Assembly: GCA_016649715.1 (NCBI GenBank)
Contig: JAENXC010000023.1
Span: 1-43,792, forward strand
From: Flavobacteriaceae bacterium
Lineage (GTDB): Bacteria; Bacteroidota; Bacteroidia; Flavobacteriales; Flavobacteriaceae
Direction: 5' to 3'
DNA: 43,792 nt
The translations under genes and the position numbers were made by a program. Below, one piece after another: positions 17,432 to 26,416 of this stretch (the stretch's first letter is position 1; each line of letters opens with the position of its first letter). Below the pieces are notes generated by a model, which ran no database searches, was not told the DNA's origin, and saw only the letters and a list, made by a program, of their open reading frames with translations.

Positions 17432-17971
17432 TTAACCCCTCTTAAAATTTTGCAACTCCCAACGCGCCAATGTCTCTCCTTCCTTTAATTTCCCCCTAGC
17501 ACAATCAATTATTCCCTGATATTCCCCCATACTTGTAATCTTAGTCCAGCTCATTCTGCCCTTTGCAGGAAGACAAGTCTGGATGCGGCTATCTATTGGA
17601 AAATGTGGTGGTTCAGGTAGCCAACCCAGACACCAGTAATATTTTAATACTAGATTTAATAACTTCTGTGCTGTACCCACACTCAACCTTTCTTTGCTTA
17701 AAATAGATTTATGCTTTGACGAGTCATTAGCGATTTTTTCTATCATCGCACAATGCTCATCATGCTCCACGCTTTTATCATAAGCAGGAAGTATTTCTTT
17801 CTCGAAATAACCTCGTAATTCTTTTCTGTATAATTCCCTTTGCTTTTCACTTACACCCTCTTTATAAACTTTATTACGCTGGAAGGCACCTCCAAAAGTC
17901 AAAAGCCATATTTCATCTTTTAAAAAATCTTGTTGTGGTTGGGTCATAATATTGGAGTTTGTTATATCCAT
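17432..17971 (-). CDS. Hypothetical protein in the restriction/KAP operon
   Basis: A 179-residue protein, not recognised as a named family. It is predicted mainly helical and soluble. Noticeable parts are an early WLLTFGGAFQRNKVY, a helical middle (LLNLVLKYYWCLGWLPEPPHFPIDSRIQ) and a tail ending RWELQNFKRG. A second start at Met9 (MTQPQQDF) is possible. It lies 60 bases after the KAP NTPase gene and 64 before the RAYT. Its constant neighbours suggest a partner of the KAP NTPase or the restriction enzyme, an inference from position only. Confidence 0.6.
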   Translation of the reverse strand: MDITNSNIMTQPQQDFLKDEIWLLTFGGAFQRNKVYKEGVSEKQRELYRKELRGYFEKEILPAYDKSVEHDEHCAMIEKIANDSSKHKSILSKERLSVGTAQKLLNLVLKYYWCLGWLPEPPHFPIDSRIQTCLPAKGRMSWTKITSMGEYQGIIDCARGKLKEGETLARWELQNFKRG

Positions 17972-18031
17972 TGTTTAACGACTATGCAATAGTAGCTGGA
18001 ACAAGGTTTGGATCTTTATTGATAGAATCTT

Positions 18032-21000
18032 CTATTCTTCCTTTTTATCTTCTTTACTTTTTTTAATATCTAAAAGCCTAGCTATTTTATCATATTCATT
18101 TCCTACTTCTCTACGTTCATTTACTGTATTTCTGAAATCGCTTTTATCATCTGTGTTTGCAGATTTATATAATTGTTTTATTTGAACTGAATTTTCTAAA
18201 ATCAAGCTTAAATATTCATTATCTGAAAAGAAATCGACTTTGAAAATCTTTCTAAATATATCTTTACATCCCTCAAAAAGATTATATTTTATAAAAAATG
18301 GAATAAGAAATAATGCTTTTTCAACATTAAAATCTAAACCAGAATTCAAAACTTCATCACGTAAATCCTTGAGTAGGTTTTGGACGGATAAATTAGTATT
18401 ATTTTTCTCATATTTATCAAAAGCTTTTTTCCATAAGTGGCTTATGGTGGTATTTTCTTTTAAATGATTAATGAAACTAGTTTTAAAAACATTTAATGAT
18501 GTCTGATTTAGTGAAATATCTTCTAATTTATCAAAGTGTCTGAAATAAAAATCAGATTCATTTCCAAAAACCTCCTGATAGGATTCTTCATCAAATTCAT
18601 TAAACTTATTAAATTCCTTTATAAATACTTTAGATATATCCAAATCCCTATTATCAAAACAATCAGACACAAATTCATCTTCTAAAGTTTCTATTTTTAT
18701 TGCCTCAAAGTCCACCTCCCAGTTATCCAGTTCAACTAACAACATATTATTCTCAATATTCAAAGAATTTTTAATCATTTTATATTTATTAAATAATTTA
18801 CTATTATCTGAATCTTTAGTTATCTCGTTATCCTTCATTAAAAACTTAACAACGTTTCTATACAAAACTGAATCTTTAAAATCATCAGCTAACAATAATA
18901 AATCAACATAACGAATATAATTAAGTATAGTTTTCGATATTACCTCAGCCAATTCTTCACTATCTGATTTCAAAATTGCATCAAATTGACTTATATAAGA
19001 ACGATTAAAGCTATTGCCCTTAGCAATTCTCATCGCAATTAATTCATTTATTGCTAATGGCTGGGGCTTTTGCTGATAATAAGTTGCATATAATTCATGT
19101 ATTTTATCATCTGTAATACAATCCTTTAAGTCTTCATTTTGATTTACTGTTTCTTTAATCTTGGTAATTACTTTATCAAAATTTTCAATATTATTTTGGC
19201 TAGCAAATTCCTTTAGCTTTGTTAATAGTAGTTTCTTATACTTTGGAAGCTCAAAACTTGACGCTAATATCGATGTATGTTTTATGTTAAGTATATTCTC
19301 AATTGTTAATTTAGCCAAATATTCATCCAGCTCTTCAGCTTTACAATCGCATTTATAATCAGAGAATTCCTGTCCTTTTAATTCAATAATCTTCAATAAT
19401 TTTTCTGGTGAAATCATTACTATATTTAAATTATTAAGAACATCTTCTTTTCCGAGATTCTCGAACAAAACATCTAATACATTTAAGTATTCATCAATTT
19501 CAAAATTTGGCACCATTGAACTATATCTATTCAATAAATTATTTAAAAAACGGCTGTCTGTTGAATTTTTCAGAAGAACTAGTTGCCATTCTTCGACTTT
19601 TAAATCAGCAATTTTAATCTCTTTCGATAGCGTTTTTGAATAAAAAGTATTCCAAGCTTCTTCTAAATTATGTTCTGAAAGTTCTGAATCTTGGGCGATT
19701 TCGGAAAGCGTAAGAATAGGATTAGATAACTCCTCTAAACCATTTATTGCCCCAAAAAATATATCATTAATAAAAGCGGTTTTACAGATATTATTAAATT
19801 GTTTAATGTCCTTTTTATTCAGAGACTGTTTTAGTTGTTCTGTATAAATCAATTCTGTGGCTTCCTCAACAGGAATATGGAATACAATAGACGTTATTTG
19901 TTTTGCATATTCCTCATCATTAGAATACAAAGTTTCTAATCCATTCAGATAATTTAACTCTATTATAGCTTTTAAAGAATCGGAAAGAATATGATCTTTG
20001 CATAAAATAAAAATAGATATATACCTTTCCTTTAAATCATCATCAAGATGTTTTATTGTCAAAATTTCATTAATGAAAACAATTATTTCCCTTGGAGTAA
20101 TTCTTCTGTTTAAAAATTCATAAACCTGAATAACTTTTTCTAATTCAATCTCATCAATTTGATTAAATGCTTTTCCCCATTGCTCTCTAAAGAATTGTTT
20201 CCAATCTGACATTATGGGCAGTGAAATCCTGAAAACAATATCAAAAGTTTTGTTTACATAATCATCCGCAAACGTGTTATCTCCTGTATTACTGTTCAAT
20301 TCCTTAAAAGCATTCTGGACATGGTCCCTATCGAATGGTAAAATAACTTTAATGTTTTTATACTCTTTCTCGGCAAAGAAAATATGTATTGATGACCAAA
20401 TGTTAAGAATATGTTTTTTTGGCAGGCGGTCAAAATTGTCAAATACTATAATGACTTTTCGAGTTAAATCATCATCTATCTCTTTCATCCAGTTTTGGAA
20501 ATCTCTTACCGTTGGTTGATTTTCTGAAATTGTTTCAACCTTACTTTCTATTTTTTGTTTATTGGTATAAACTTGAAAGGTTTCTTCAGCAGATAGTTTA
20601 AAGCTCTTCCAAAATCCATTTTTTCTTATCCATTTCTCAATCAAATTATAAATAAAAATCAGCAAAACAATAAATAATGGAAATGCAACAAGAACTAATT
20701 TCCAAAACCAAGATTCAATTTTAAAAAAGTCTGTCATGCTATCCTTAAATACATTAACGGTAGGTATGTAAACTATCGATAGTATAGAAAATATGAATCC
20801 AACACTTAAGTAAGGTAAATTTGTTGTTTTAGTTGTTTTTGAATTAGATAAAAGCTTTTCGAGTTTTTGGTCCCAATTATTCTTATTTGATACGAGATTG
20901 TTTTCATTTGATTTTATGAACTCGGTAAATTCAACTAATATAGCTCTACGCTGTTCGTCTTCTTGATGTCCCCAAACATCATAAATAAAAAACTTATGTG

Positions 21001-21229
21001 TTTTATCTAGTTTTTTTTCGATTAAATGGACTAAGTTGCTTTTTCCAGAGCCCCAAGTACCATCAATCCCTATTACTTTAAAAGCCGCTTCGTTTATAAT
21101 TTTCTCACTTATTACTGTTGCGATTTTATCTTGAGATTTATTTTTAAATAAATCTTCTCCAATAGCCTTATTAGATAAAAAATTAAATGTATTGAGGTTT
21201 ACTTTATCAGATGTAGGGTTTGTTTTCAT
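18032..21229 (-). CDS. KAP family P-loop NTPase with two membrane helices
   Basis: A 1065-residue KAP (Kidins220/ARMS-PifA) NTPase. Walker A is GTWGSGKS at 57-64 and Walker B is KVIIVFDNFDRLP at 258-270 (D264). Two membrane helices (about 140-160 and 176-197) are inserted between them, the defining layout of the family. The large C-terminal part (300-1065) is helical, very AT-rich in DNA, and has no recognised domain; it may be the sensor. Bacterial KAP proteins include phage-exclusion protein PifA. It starts 6 bases after hsdS, so it is probably translated together with the methylase. A membrane-bound anti-phage ATPase is likely. Confidence 0.9.
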   Translation of the reverse strand: MKTNPTSDKVNLNTFNFLSNKAIGEDLFKNKSQDKIATVISEKIINEAAFKVIGIDGTWGSGKSNLVHLIEKKLDKTHKFFIYDVWGHQEDEQRRAILVEFTEFIKSNENNLVSNKNNWDQKLEKLLSNSKTTKTTNLPYLSVGFIFSILSIVYIPTVNVFKDSMTDFFKIESWFWKLVLVAFPLFIVLLIFIYNLIEKWIRKNGFWKSFKLSAEETFQVYTNKQKIESKVETISENQPTVRDFQNWMKEIDDDLTRKVIIVFDNFDRLPKKHILNIWSSIHIFFAEKEYKNIKVILPFDRDHVQNAFKELNSNTGDNTFADDYVNKTFDIVFRISLPIMSDWKQFFREQWGKAFNQIDEIELEKVIQVYEFLNRRITPREIIVFINEILTIKHLDDDLKERYISIFILCKDHILSDSLKAIIELNYLNGLETLYSNDEEYAKQITSIVFHIPVEEATELIYTEQLKQSLNKKDIKQFNNICKTAFINDIFFGAINGLEELSNPILTLSEIAQDSELSEHNLEEAWNTFYSKTLSKEIKIADLKVEEWQLVLLKNSTDSRFLNNLLNRYSSMVPNFEIDEYLNVLDVLFENLGKEDVLNNLNIVMISPEKLLKIIELKGQEFSDYKCDCKAEELDEYLAKLTIENILNIKHTSILASSFELPKYKKLLLTKLKEFASQNNIENFDKVITKIKETVNQNEDLKDCITDDKIHELYATYYQQKPQPLAINELIAMRIAKGNSFNRSYISQFDAILKSDSEELAEVISKTILNYIRYVDLLLLADDFKDSVLYRNVVKFLMKDNEITKDSDNSKLFNKYKMIKNSLNIENNMLLVELDNWEVDFEAIKIETLEDEFVSDCFDNRDLDISKVFIKEFNKFNEFDEESYQEVFGNESDFYFRHFDKLEDISLNQTSLNVFKTSFINHLKENTTISHLWKKAFDKYEKNNTNLSVQNLLKDLRDEVLNSGLDFNVEKALFLIPFFIKYNLFEGCKDIFRKIFKVDFFSDNEYLSLILENSVQIKQLYKSANTDDKSDFRNTVNERREVGNEYDKIARLLDIKKSKEDKKEE

Positions 21230-21235
21230 GATATT

Positions 21236-22369
21236 TTAATTTTCAGCAGTCGTCATTTTTGAGAGTAGCGAGTCTTTGAGTTCAGATAATTTCTGATTTT
21301 CCAAGGATCTTAATCTCACAGTTTCAAAAATTGGTTTTGCTATTGTATGAAACTTTTTCATTTGTTCAGAATTAAACATTGGTAATTGAAATTCGCCAAG
21401 ATATTTTTCGTGAACTCTCTGTCTACCTGATGACCCAATCATACTACTTATAGCATATGCTCTAAATTCATCATCTTTAGCTAAGTTATAAACCCAATAC
21501 GGACTCACTTTTCTCTTTGCTCTCATTACAATAAACTCAGTTGACCCTCCCGCTATTTCATCTTCATCAAGAACGTTAATAAATGCAGTTTTTCCATTTT
21601 CCAAACAAGGAGTTATCCGAGCAAGTAGGGTGTCATTATTTTGAAACCTTGCGCCTCCTTTATATTTTCTTTTTATTTTACTATTGATACTCATAGAGGT
21701 TTCTGATAAATTCGCCATTTCTATATAAGTCGAAACAACACCCTTTTTTAAATCTAGTTTTGGATTAGTTTCGATATATTCTTTAAGAAATACTATTTCA
21801 TCACTTTTCGAATCCACAAACCAATGCTTATAAAGTGCCTGTGCCGATTCTTCCAACTTTTGGTTGAGCTGTTCGTTTAATTGAATACGTTTGGTAATGG
21901 TGTGGTATTCATTTACGATTTCCTGTTGGGTTTCTATGGAAGGTATTGGCAATTCAAAATCCATAAAATCCTCCCATTCCAAACTTCCCCGAACGCCACC
22001 AACCGCGTGAAAGGTTGCTTGTCTGTCAAATTCACTACGCGTAAACCACATCATCAAATATTCAGGCAAAAGCATTGAAGTTTCACATACTTCAAATACA
22101 GGGTAAGCTTGTGAGATTATTGCCTCTTCAAAATCTCTTAATAATGCTACTGGCATTTTTCCATCTCGGCGCACCTGCATTACACTGCAAGCAAACTGGT
22201 TTTTACGGATGATTTTATAATTCTTCATATCTGTACCAATTATATTGGCGACAGAAGGAATAAATTGTTTTGAAATACTCAACCCCAAGAGGTTTGTAAC
22301 TTCCAAATCAACGTTCCGTTCATCTACAAGTGCTATATAATCTCCAATCCGCTTATAATTCGATCGCAT
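21236..22369 (-). CDS. hsdS: Type I restriction enzyme specificity subunit HsdS
   Basis: A 377-residue HsdS, which sets the bipartite recognition site. It has two target-recognition halves, each followed by a helical spacer: the first ends with SIETQQEIVNEYHTITKRIQ and the second with MFNSEQMKKFHTIAKPIFE and a final ENQKLSELKDSLLSKM helix. The length is normal and there is no frameshift. The ATG overlaps the end of hsdM by 17 bases, so the two are translationally coupled. The target sequence cannot be deduced from the protein. Confidence 0.93.
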   Translation of the reverse strand: MRSNYKRIGDYIALVDERNVDLEVTNLLGLSISKQFIPSVANIIGTDMKNYKIIRKNQFACSVMQVRRDGKMPVALLRDFEEAIISQAYPVFEVCETSMLLPEYLMMWFTRSEFDRQATFHAVGGVRGSLEWEDFMDFELPIPSIETQQEIVNEYHTITKRIQLNEQLNQKLEESAQALYKHWFVDSKSDEIVFLKEYIETNPKLDLKKGVVSTYIEMANLSETSMSINSKIKRKYKGGARFQNNDTLLARITPCLENGKTAFINVLDEDEIAGGSTEFIVMRAKRKVSPYWVYNLAKDDEFRAYAISSMIGSSGRQRVHEKYLGEFQLPMFNSEQMKKFHTIAKPIFETVRLRSLENQKLSELKDSLLSKMTTAEN

Positions 22370-23921
22370 AGCCCAACTCTTTAAAAACTTTTAATAAATC
22401 TGCTTTGCTTTCTTCTTCTTGTCGTAACAAATCGCTTAATTCACTTTGCAAACTTTGCATCTTGGTATCAAAATCAATATTCTCATCTCGGTTTATAAAC
22501 TCAATATACTTGCTGGGTACTAAAGAAAAATCCTTTTTCGCTACTTCTTCTCTGTTAGCGCTATAACAATATTCAGGTACATCTTTATAACCAGATTCGC
22601 TCTGTTGCCAACTATGGTAAGTTTGTGCTATTTCCTTTATATGCTGTTCGCTAAATTGGATAAATTTTTTCTCAAAGGGTTCTCCTATTTGCCGTAAATC
22701 CATAAAGAGGATTTCTTCGTTTCTTTCCCGATATTCTCGTATTTCATCACCCATACTTTTTGTATGTGCCTTCTTATTCTTGTTCAAGACCCAAAGTGTC
22801 ACGCTGATATTGGTGGTATAAAACATATTCTGTGGCAAAATAACAATCGCCTCCACCAAATTATTTTCAATCAACTTCCGTCGTATTTTATATTCCTCGC
22901 CTCCACCGCTCAAAGCACCGTTTGCCAAGATAAATCCCGCTACCCCATTATCGGATAGCTTGCTTACCATATTCAATATCCAACCGTAATTGGCATTGCT
23001 CTTTGGGGGTACTTCATAGCCCATCCATCGTGGGTCGTCCACCAATTCCGTTTCCGCCCTCCAGTCCTTTTGGTTAAAGGGTGGGTTTGCCATAATATAA
23101 TCTGCTTTTAAATCTGGGTGTTGGTCTTGCCCAAAAGTATCTGCGGCTTTTTCTCCAAGATTTGCGGCTATCCCACGAATGGCAAGATTCATTTTTGCCA
23201 GTTTATACGTAGTGTTGGTATATTCCTGTCCATAAATACTCACCTCCTGTTTGTTCCCGTGGTGGCTCTCTATAAATTTTATGGACTGTACAAACATACC
23301 TCCAGAACCACAGGCGGGGTCATAGATAATCCCTTTGTAGGGTTCTATCATTGTTGCAATAAGGTTTACAATGCTTTTGGGGGTATAGAACTCTCCTTTC
23401 CCCTTTCCTTCCGCCAGTGCAAACTTGGAGAGAAAGTATTCGTAAACACGACCTACTATATCCTGTGCCTTATCGGCTTGGGTATCTATCTTGTTAATAG
23501 TGTCTAGTAAAGAGGCAAGTTTGCTTTTATCTAATTGCAAACGGCTAAAATAATTATCAGGCAAAGCGCCCTTAAGGCTTGGGTTGTTTTTCTCAATTTG
23601 GTGTAGTGCGGTATCTATTTTTAGGGCAATATCATCCTGCTTTGCGTTTTTTATAATGTAGTTCCAACGAGAAGTCTCTGCAAGATAAAACACATTGCTT
23701 TGGTTGTAGAATTCTTTCATCTCTACATACTTTTCCTTACCATCTGCAATAAGTGCCGCGCGTCGTGCTTCAAACTTATCACTGGCAAACTTTAGGAAAA
23801 TAAGCCCAAGCACCACGTGCTTATACTCAGCAGATTCTACCGAGCCTCTTAGTTTATTTGCAGATTCCCAAAGGGTTTCTTCTATTGATTTTTGTTTTTT
23901 TGGGGTGGGGTTTTTGGCCAT
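22353..23921 (-). CDS. hsdM: Type I restriction enzyme DNA methyltransferase HsdM
   Basis: A 522-residue N6-adenine methyltransferase. The N-terminal HsdM helical domain (ETLWESANKLRGSVESAEYK) comes first, GEFYTPKSIV leads into the catalytic domain, the AdoMet motif DPACGSGGMF is at 201-210, and the catalytic NPPF is at 279-282. The C-terminus is helical and includes ISVTLWVLNKNK. It is complete and should be active. It is the first gene of the nine-gene operon running down to 11298. The conserved promoter with -7 box at 23950-23957 lies about 30 bases upstream of the ATG. Confidence 0.97.
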   Translation of the reverse strand: MAKNPTPKKQKSIEETLWESANKLRGSVESAEYKHVVLGLIFLKFASDKFEARRAALIADGKEKYVEMKEFYNQSNVFYLAETSRWNYIIKNAKQDDIALKIDTALHQIEKNNPSLKGALPDNYFSRLQLDKSKLASLLDTINKIDTQADKAQDIVGRVYEYFLSKFALAEGKGKGEFYTPKSIVNLIATMIEPYKGIIYDPACGSGGMFVQSIKFIESHHGNKQEVSIYGQEYTNTTYKLAKMNLAIRGIAANLGEKAADTFGQDQHPDLKADYIMANPPFNQKDWRAETELVDDPRWMGYEVPPKSNANYGWILNMVSKLSDNGVAGFILANGALSGGGEEYKIRRKLIENNLVEAIVILPQNMFYTTNISVTLWVLNKNKKAHTKSMGDEIREYRERNEEILFMDLRQIGEPFEKKFIQFSEQHIKEIAQTYHSWQQSESGYKDVPEYCYSANREEVAKKDFSLVPSKYIEFINRDENIDFDTKMQSLQSELSDLLRQEEESKADLLKVFKELGYAIEL

Positions 23922-23949
23922 TTAAGTTTTTGTTGGATAATTATTTCTT

Positions 23950-23996
23950 CAAATATAAAACAATACAATCGCATCTCTTTACGGGATTCCGCATTT
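23950..23996 (-). promoter_or_regulatory. Shared promoter motif, copy A (hsdM operon)
   Basis: Read on the minus strand: AAATGCGGAATCCCGTAAAG, 19 bases, then TATATTTG. On the plus strand the -7 box is 23950-23957 and CCGTAAAG is 23977-23984. The dyad CGG-N4-CCG sits just upstream of where the -33 box is expected. The leader to the hsdM ATG would be about 20-25 bases. Confidence 0.75.
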
Positions 23997-24258
23997 GGAA
24001 CATATAAAAATTCCAATTCCAAATATACCATTTATCTTAAGAGCATTTTAACATATAACACCCATTTTACCGTATAATCATTTGAATTATAATAAGCGAT
24101 TTATCATTAAAACGGCGCAAGATTAAATGTTCAAAAGGCAACCAACAAACAACAAATAATTACGAACCAGTAATTTACAAGTACTTTTCTCTTTTTTAAT
24201 TGGAGAAAATGTTTTATTTTAGTAATAAATCTCCCCGCTAACTTTAAATATTTTTGAT

Positions 24259-24486
24259 ATGGATTCAAAAAGGAAAAAATTTAGAGATGATTGGATGATG
24301 AAGATCGCTCTAAGGGAAGAGGAAGTTATGGACCTGCTCGGGTTTAGTAAATCTACTATGGGCAGGTTACGCAGAAGTGGGGAGATACCGCATTCAAAAG
24401 TGGGAGGTTCCTATTTTTATTTGCCAAAAGCACTAAAAAAGATGCTCAAAGAAAAAATGGTAAAGCCCACGCGGGATGATTCATAA
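24259..24486 (+). CDS. Small excisionase/BldC-like helix-turn-helix protein
   Basis: A 75-residue DNA-binding protein with a MerR-like (HTH_17, excisionase) domain: a basic N-terminus, REEEVMDLLGFSKSTMGRLR as helix-turn-helix, then a GEIPHSKVGGSYFYLPKALK wing, and a basic end. Such short proteins act as recombination directionality factors or, like BldC, as transcription regulators. No integrase gene is nearby in the window. It is divergent from hsdM, with promoter copy A in between, so it is a candidate regulator of that operon; this is an inference. A strong terminator follows. Confidence 0.8.
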   Translation: MDSKRKKFRDDWMMKIALREEEVMDLLGFSKSTMGRLRRSGEIPHSKVGGSYFYLPKALKKMLKEKMVKPTRDDS

Positions 24487-24509
24487 ATTCCGTAACTGTA
24501 TTCAAAAAA

Positions 24510-24539
24510 AAAATGGCGAGGAATAGTCCTCGCCATTTT
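24510..24539. terminator. Bidirectional terminator between convergent genes
   Basis: AAAATGGCGAGGA (24510-24522) and TCCTCGCCATTTT (24527-24539) pair perfectly over 13 bp with loop ATAG. A tracts and T tracts on both sides serve both the HTH gene and the DUF6266 gene. Confidence 0.92.
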
Positions 24540-24559
24540 CATTAAACCACTTAGCAACA

Positions 24560-25207
24560 TTAGGTAACAATAGCCGTCCCAATATAGGAACTAATAGCAG
24601 CTACTTTTCTATCTGCACTAACCATGGTTCCCCATACCTGCACCTCATCGCCACTAAAATACGTAGGCATACTAAGCTGTATGGTCGCTTCACCGCGTAG
24701 CGCCGCAGGATCAAAAATTTGAAACAATTCCTGGGTAGCAGAATACACCACTGCCAACACCAAATCGTCGGCTGCTGCGGAGCCTTGCCCGCTGTTGTCT
24801 GTCCAGTTTAGTTCCAAAATTCTTCCCGGCTGTGCCACCACTGTGCCGCTTTCCATTCCTCTTAGCCCTCCTTTGCTAAGGAGCACCTTGGAATAATCTA
24901 ACGCAAAGCCACCACCCACCAAGTCAATAATGGCGTAGGAAAGGTTGTAGCCTACTGCTAAGTTAAAGCGCGATTTAGATCTGTATTTGTTACCAAAATA
25001 CACACCCACCACATCTTGGATGGGAGTTAAGAACTTCATAACCAATGCAAACTTTTCACGCTGTTCAAGTTGCTTTTCGGTCCCTGAGTCCTTAGGTCGT
25101 TTTCTAGGAGCTTTGCGCAACAAGTCCTCGCCACGCCAGTTGTACCCCACTACTCTGCCTACTCTTCCGGAGAAACCTCCGAAAATTCCATCTGGTATTT
25201 TTCCCAT
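24560..25207 (-). CDS. DUF6266 family protein
   Basis: A 215-residue protein of DUF6266, a family common in Bacteroidota. The N-terminus MGKIPDGIFGGFSGRVGRVV followed by YNWRGEDLLRKAPRKR is the family signature. A helix with QLEQREKFALVMKFLTPIQ and a beta-rich C-terminus with TWGTMVSADR-like strands follow. There is no signal peptide. The function is unknown; members often occur in many copies and in mobile or surface-related contexts. It is a single gene convergent with the HTH gene. Confidence 0.88.
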   Translation of the reverse strand: MGKIPDGIFGGFSGRVGRVVGYNWRGEDLLRKAPRKRPKDSGTEKQLEQREKFALVMKFLTPIQDVVGVYFGNKYRSKSRFNLAVGYNLSYAIIDLVGGGFALDYSKVLLSKGGLRGMESGTVVAQPGRILELNWTDNSGQGSAAADDLVLAVVYSATQELFQIFDPAALRGEATIQLSMPTYFSGDEVQVWGTMVSADRKVAAISSYIGTAIVT

Positions 25208-25791
25208 GATGTTAAAATTTAAATTAATAAATCAGTTAAAATTTCAGAGCTAAAATAGAACGCAATTTCCTGACAAACAAACGCTTGAAGAAATTGACCG
25301 CATTTGAAAAGTATTGATTGCTTTAGGTAACTTTTGCAACATATTTTACAACTTATGAAAGTTTTAGATCCAGTTTTAACCCCTAAAAAATCCAAGTGAA
25401 AACTCATAGTTTGTTTAGGCAACTTTTATCAAACTTTAGAAACCTATTAAAAGTTTTTGGCGGTTTATATATACTATTAAAACACTTATAGCAACTATGG
25501 GGCAACTTTAGTAGTTGTTAGTGCACTATGCTTCTCTAAAACAAAATTTGCCCACATTTGACCGCTTTTGATAAAAATTCATAGCCTCACTATTCCAATT
25601 ATGTACGCTCTTTGTTCGAGTCTTGTTCGAGACTCATTCATATATCCTTCGGATAAGAGCCCTTTATTCGAACAAGGTTCGAACAACGACCAAACAAGGA
25701 ACGAATAAAGCCATATCCAAAATTGAGGCTTTTCGTGGTAAAGGGAGGGAGAAACGGGTAAGGCATATGGAATATTAAATATTTAATAACA
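25208..25791. other. AT-rich non-coding region with short iterons and hairpins
   Basis: No gene was found. The part 25325-25520 repeats GGCAACTTT/AGGTAACTTTTG words, and TTGACCGC(A/T)TTTGA appears twice (near 25290 and 25560). From 25605 to 25710 there are several inverted repeats: GAGTC...GACTC, TATCC-TTC-GGATA and CTTTATTCG (25662-25670) with CGAATAAAG (25702-25710), with GTTCGA words in between. It could be a regulatory region or an old recombination site. Confidence 0.45.
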
Positions 25792-25949
25792 CTAAAAAAT
25801 ATATTTTTACTGAGGGAAAGGAGCGTTTAACAGTCCTAATTTGCACAAGAATGTGTGTTCCCCGCCCTGAAAGGGAGGGGTGGCAACTTTAGTTGACGGG
25901 GTGGGTATACTTTTTAAAACTAAAAGATAAATACCCCTTCCGGCCGCCG
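25792..25949 (+). repeat. Dispersed repeat of about 140-160 bp, copy 1
   Basis: Nearly identical to 40953-41093. The shared core includes TTGCACAAGAATGTGTGTTC, CCGCCCTGAAAGGGAGGGG, GGCAACTTTAGTTGACGGGG and ATACCCCTTCCGGCCGCCG. The left end also matches 41161-41197. Both long copies have the same orientation and bracket the 29-40 kb cluster. Confidence 0.9.
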
Positions 25950-26032
25950 AAGAGGTATATTAATAATAAATGTAAATTATCCTTAAAGATCGATCTTGGC
26001 TGTAAAGTTTTGAATAAAAAAGACCCTTTACC

Positions 26033-26395
26033 TTAATTACAATCACACTTATAATCAAAAATATACTTGTGGAACCTTTCCCCATAAGAGTCCGTATCGC
26101 CATAACCACCTGAGTAAAATCTTAGCCAGTTGCTATAAGGAATACCACAAAAAATATAGGGTTTGGAGGTATAGCTATATTCATTAGCTTTAATATTGGC
26201 TACCACAAAATAATTCATGTCATAACTGTATAAAGTTACCTTTGTAAGCCAACTGGAGTCCAAGGTATAACTGCTCACACTGCTATTGTACATTCCTTTT
26301 GTTTCTATATAGTTCAACAGTTCCTCGCAAGACACTGATTGGGCGGTAAGGTTTAAGGAAAAGACAAAAAGGGATATCGTGAAGAAATGTTTCAT
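26033..26395 (-). CDS. Small exported hypothetical protein
   Basis: A 120-residue protein with a signal peptide (MKHFFTISLFVFSLNLTAQS). The mature part has five cysteines in all, ending CDCN, and is rich in Tyr and Ser (about 90 residues). It was not recognised. It lies 21 bases after the lipoprotein gene 26417-27220, so both are probably one operon driven by promoter copy B. A periplasmic or cell-surface location is likely. Confidence 0.65.
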   Translation of the reverse strand: MKHFFTISLFVFSLNLTAQSVSCEELLNYIETKGMYNSSVSSYTLDSSWLTKVTLYSYDMNYFVVANIKANEYSYTSKPYIFCGIPYSNWLRFYSGGYGDTDSYGERFHKYIFDYKCDCN

Positions 26396-26416
26396 ATTTC
26401 TGGAGTGTTTAGTTCA

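Noticed and set aside
25605-25710. tRNA-like GTTCGA words
   Set aside because: No cloverleaf with acceptor, D and anticodon arms could be folded around them.
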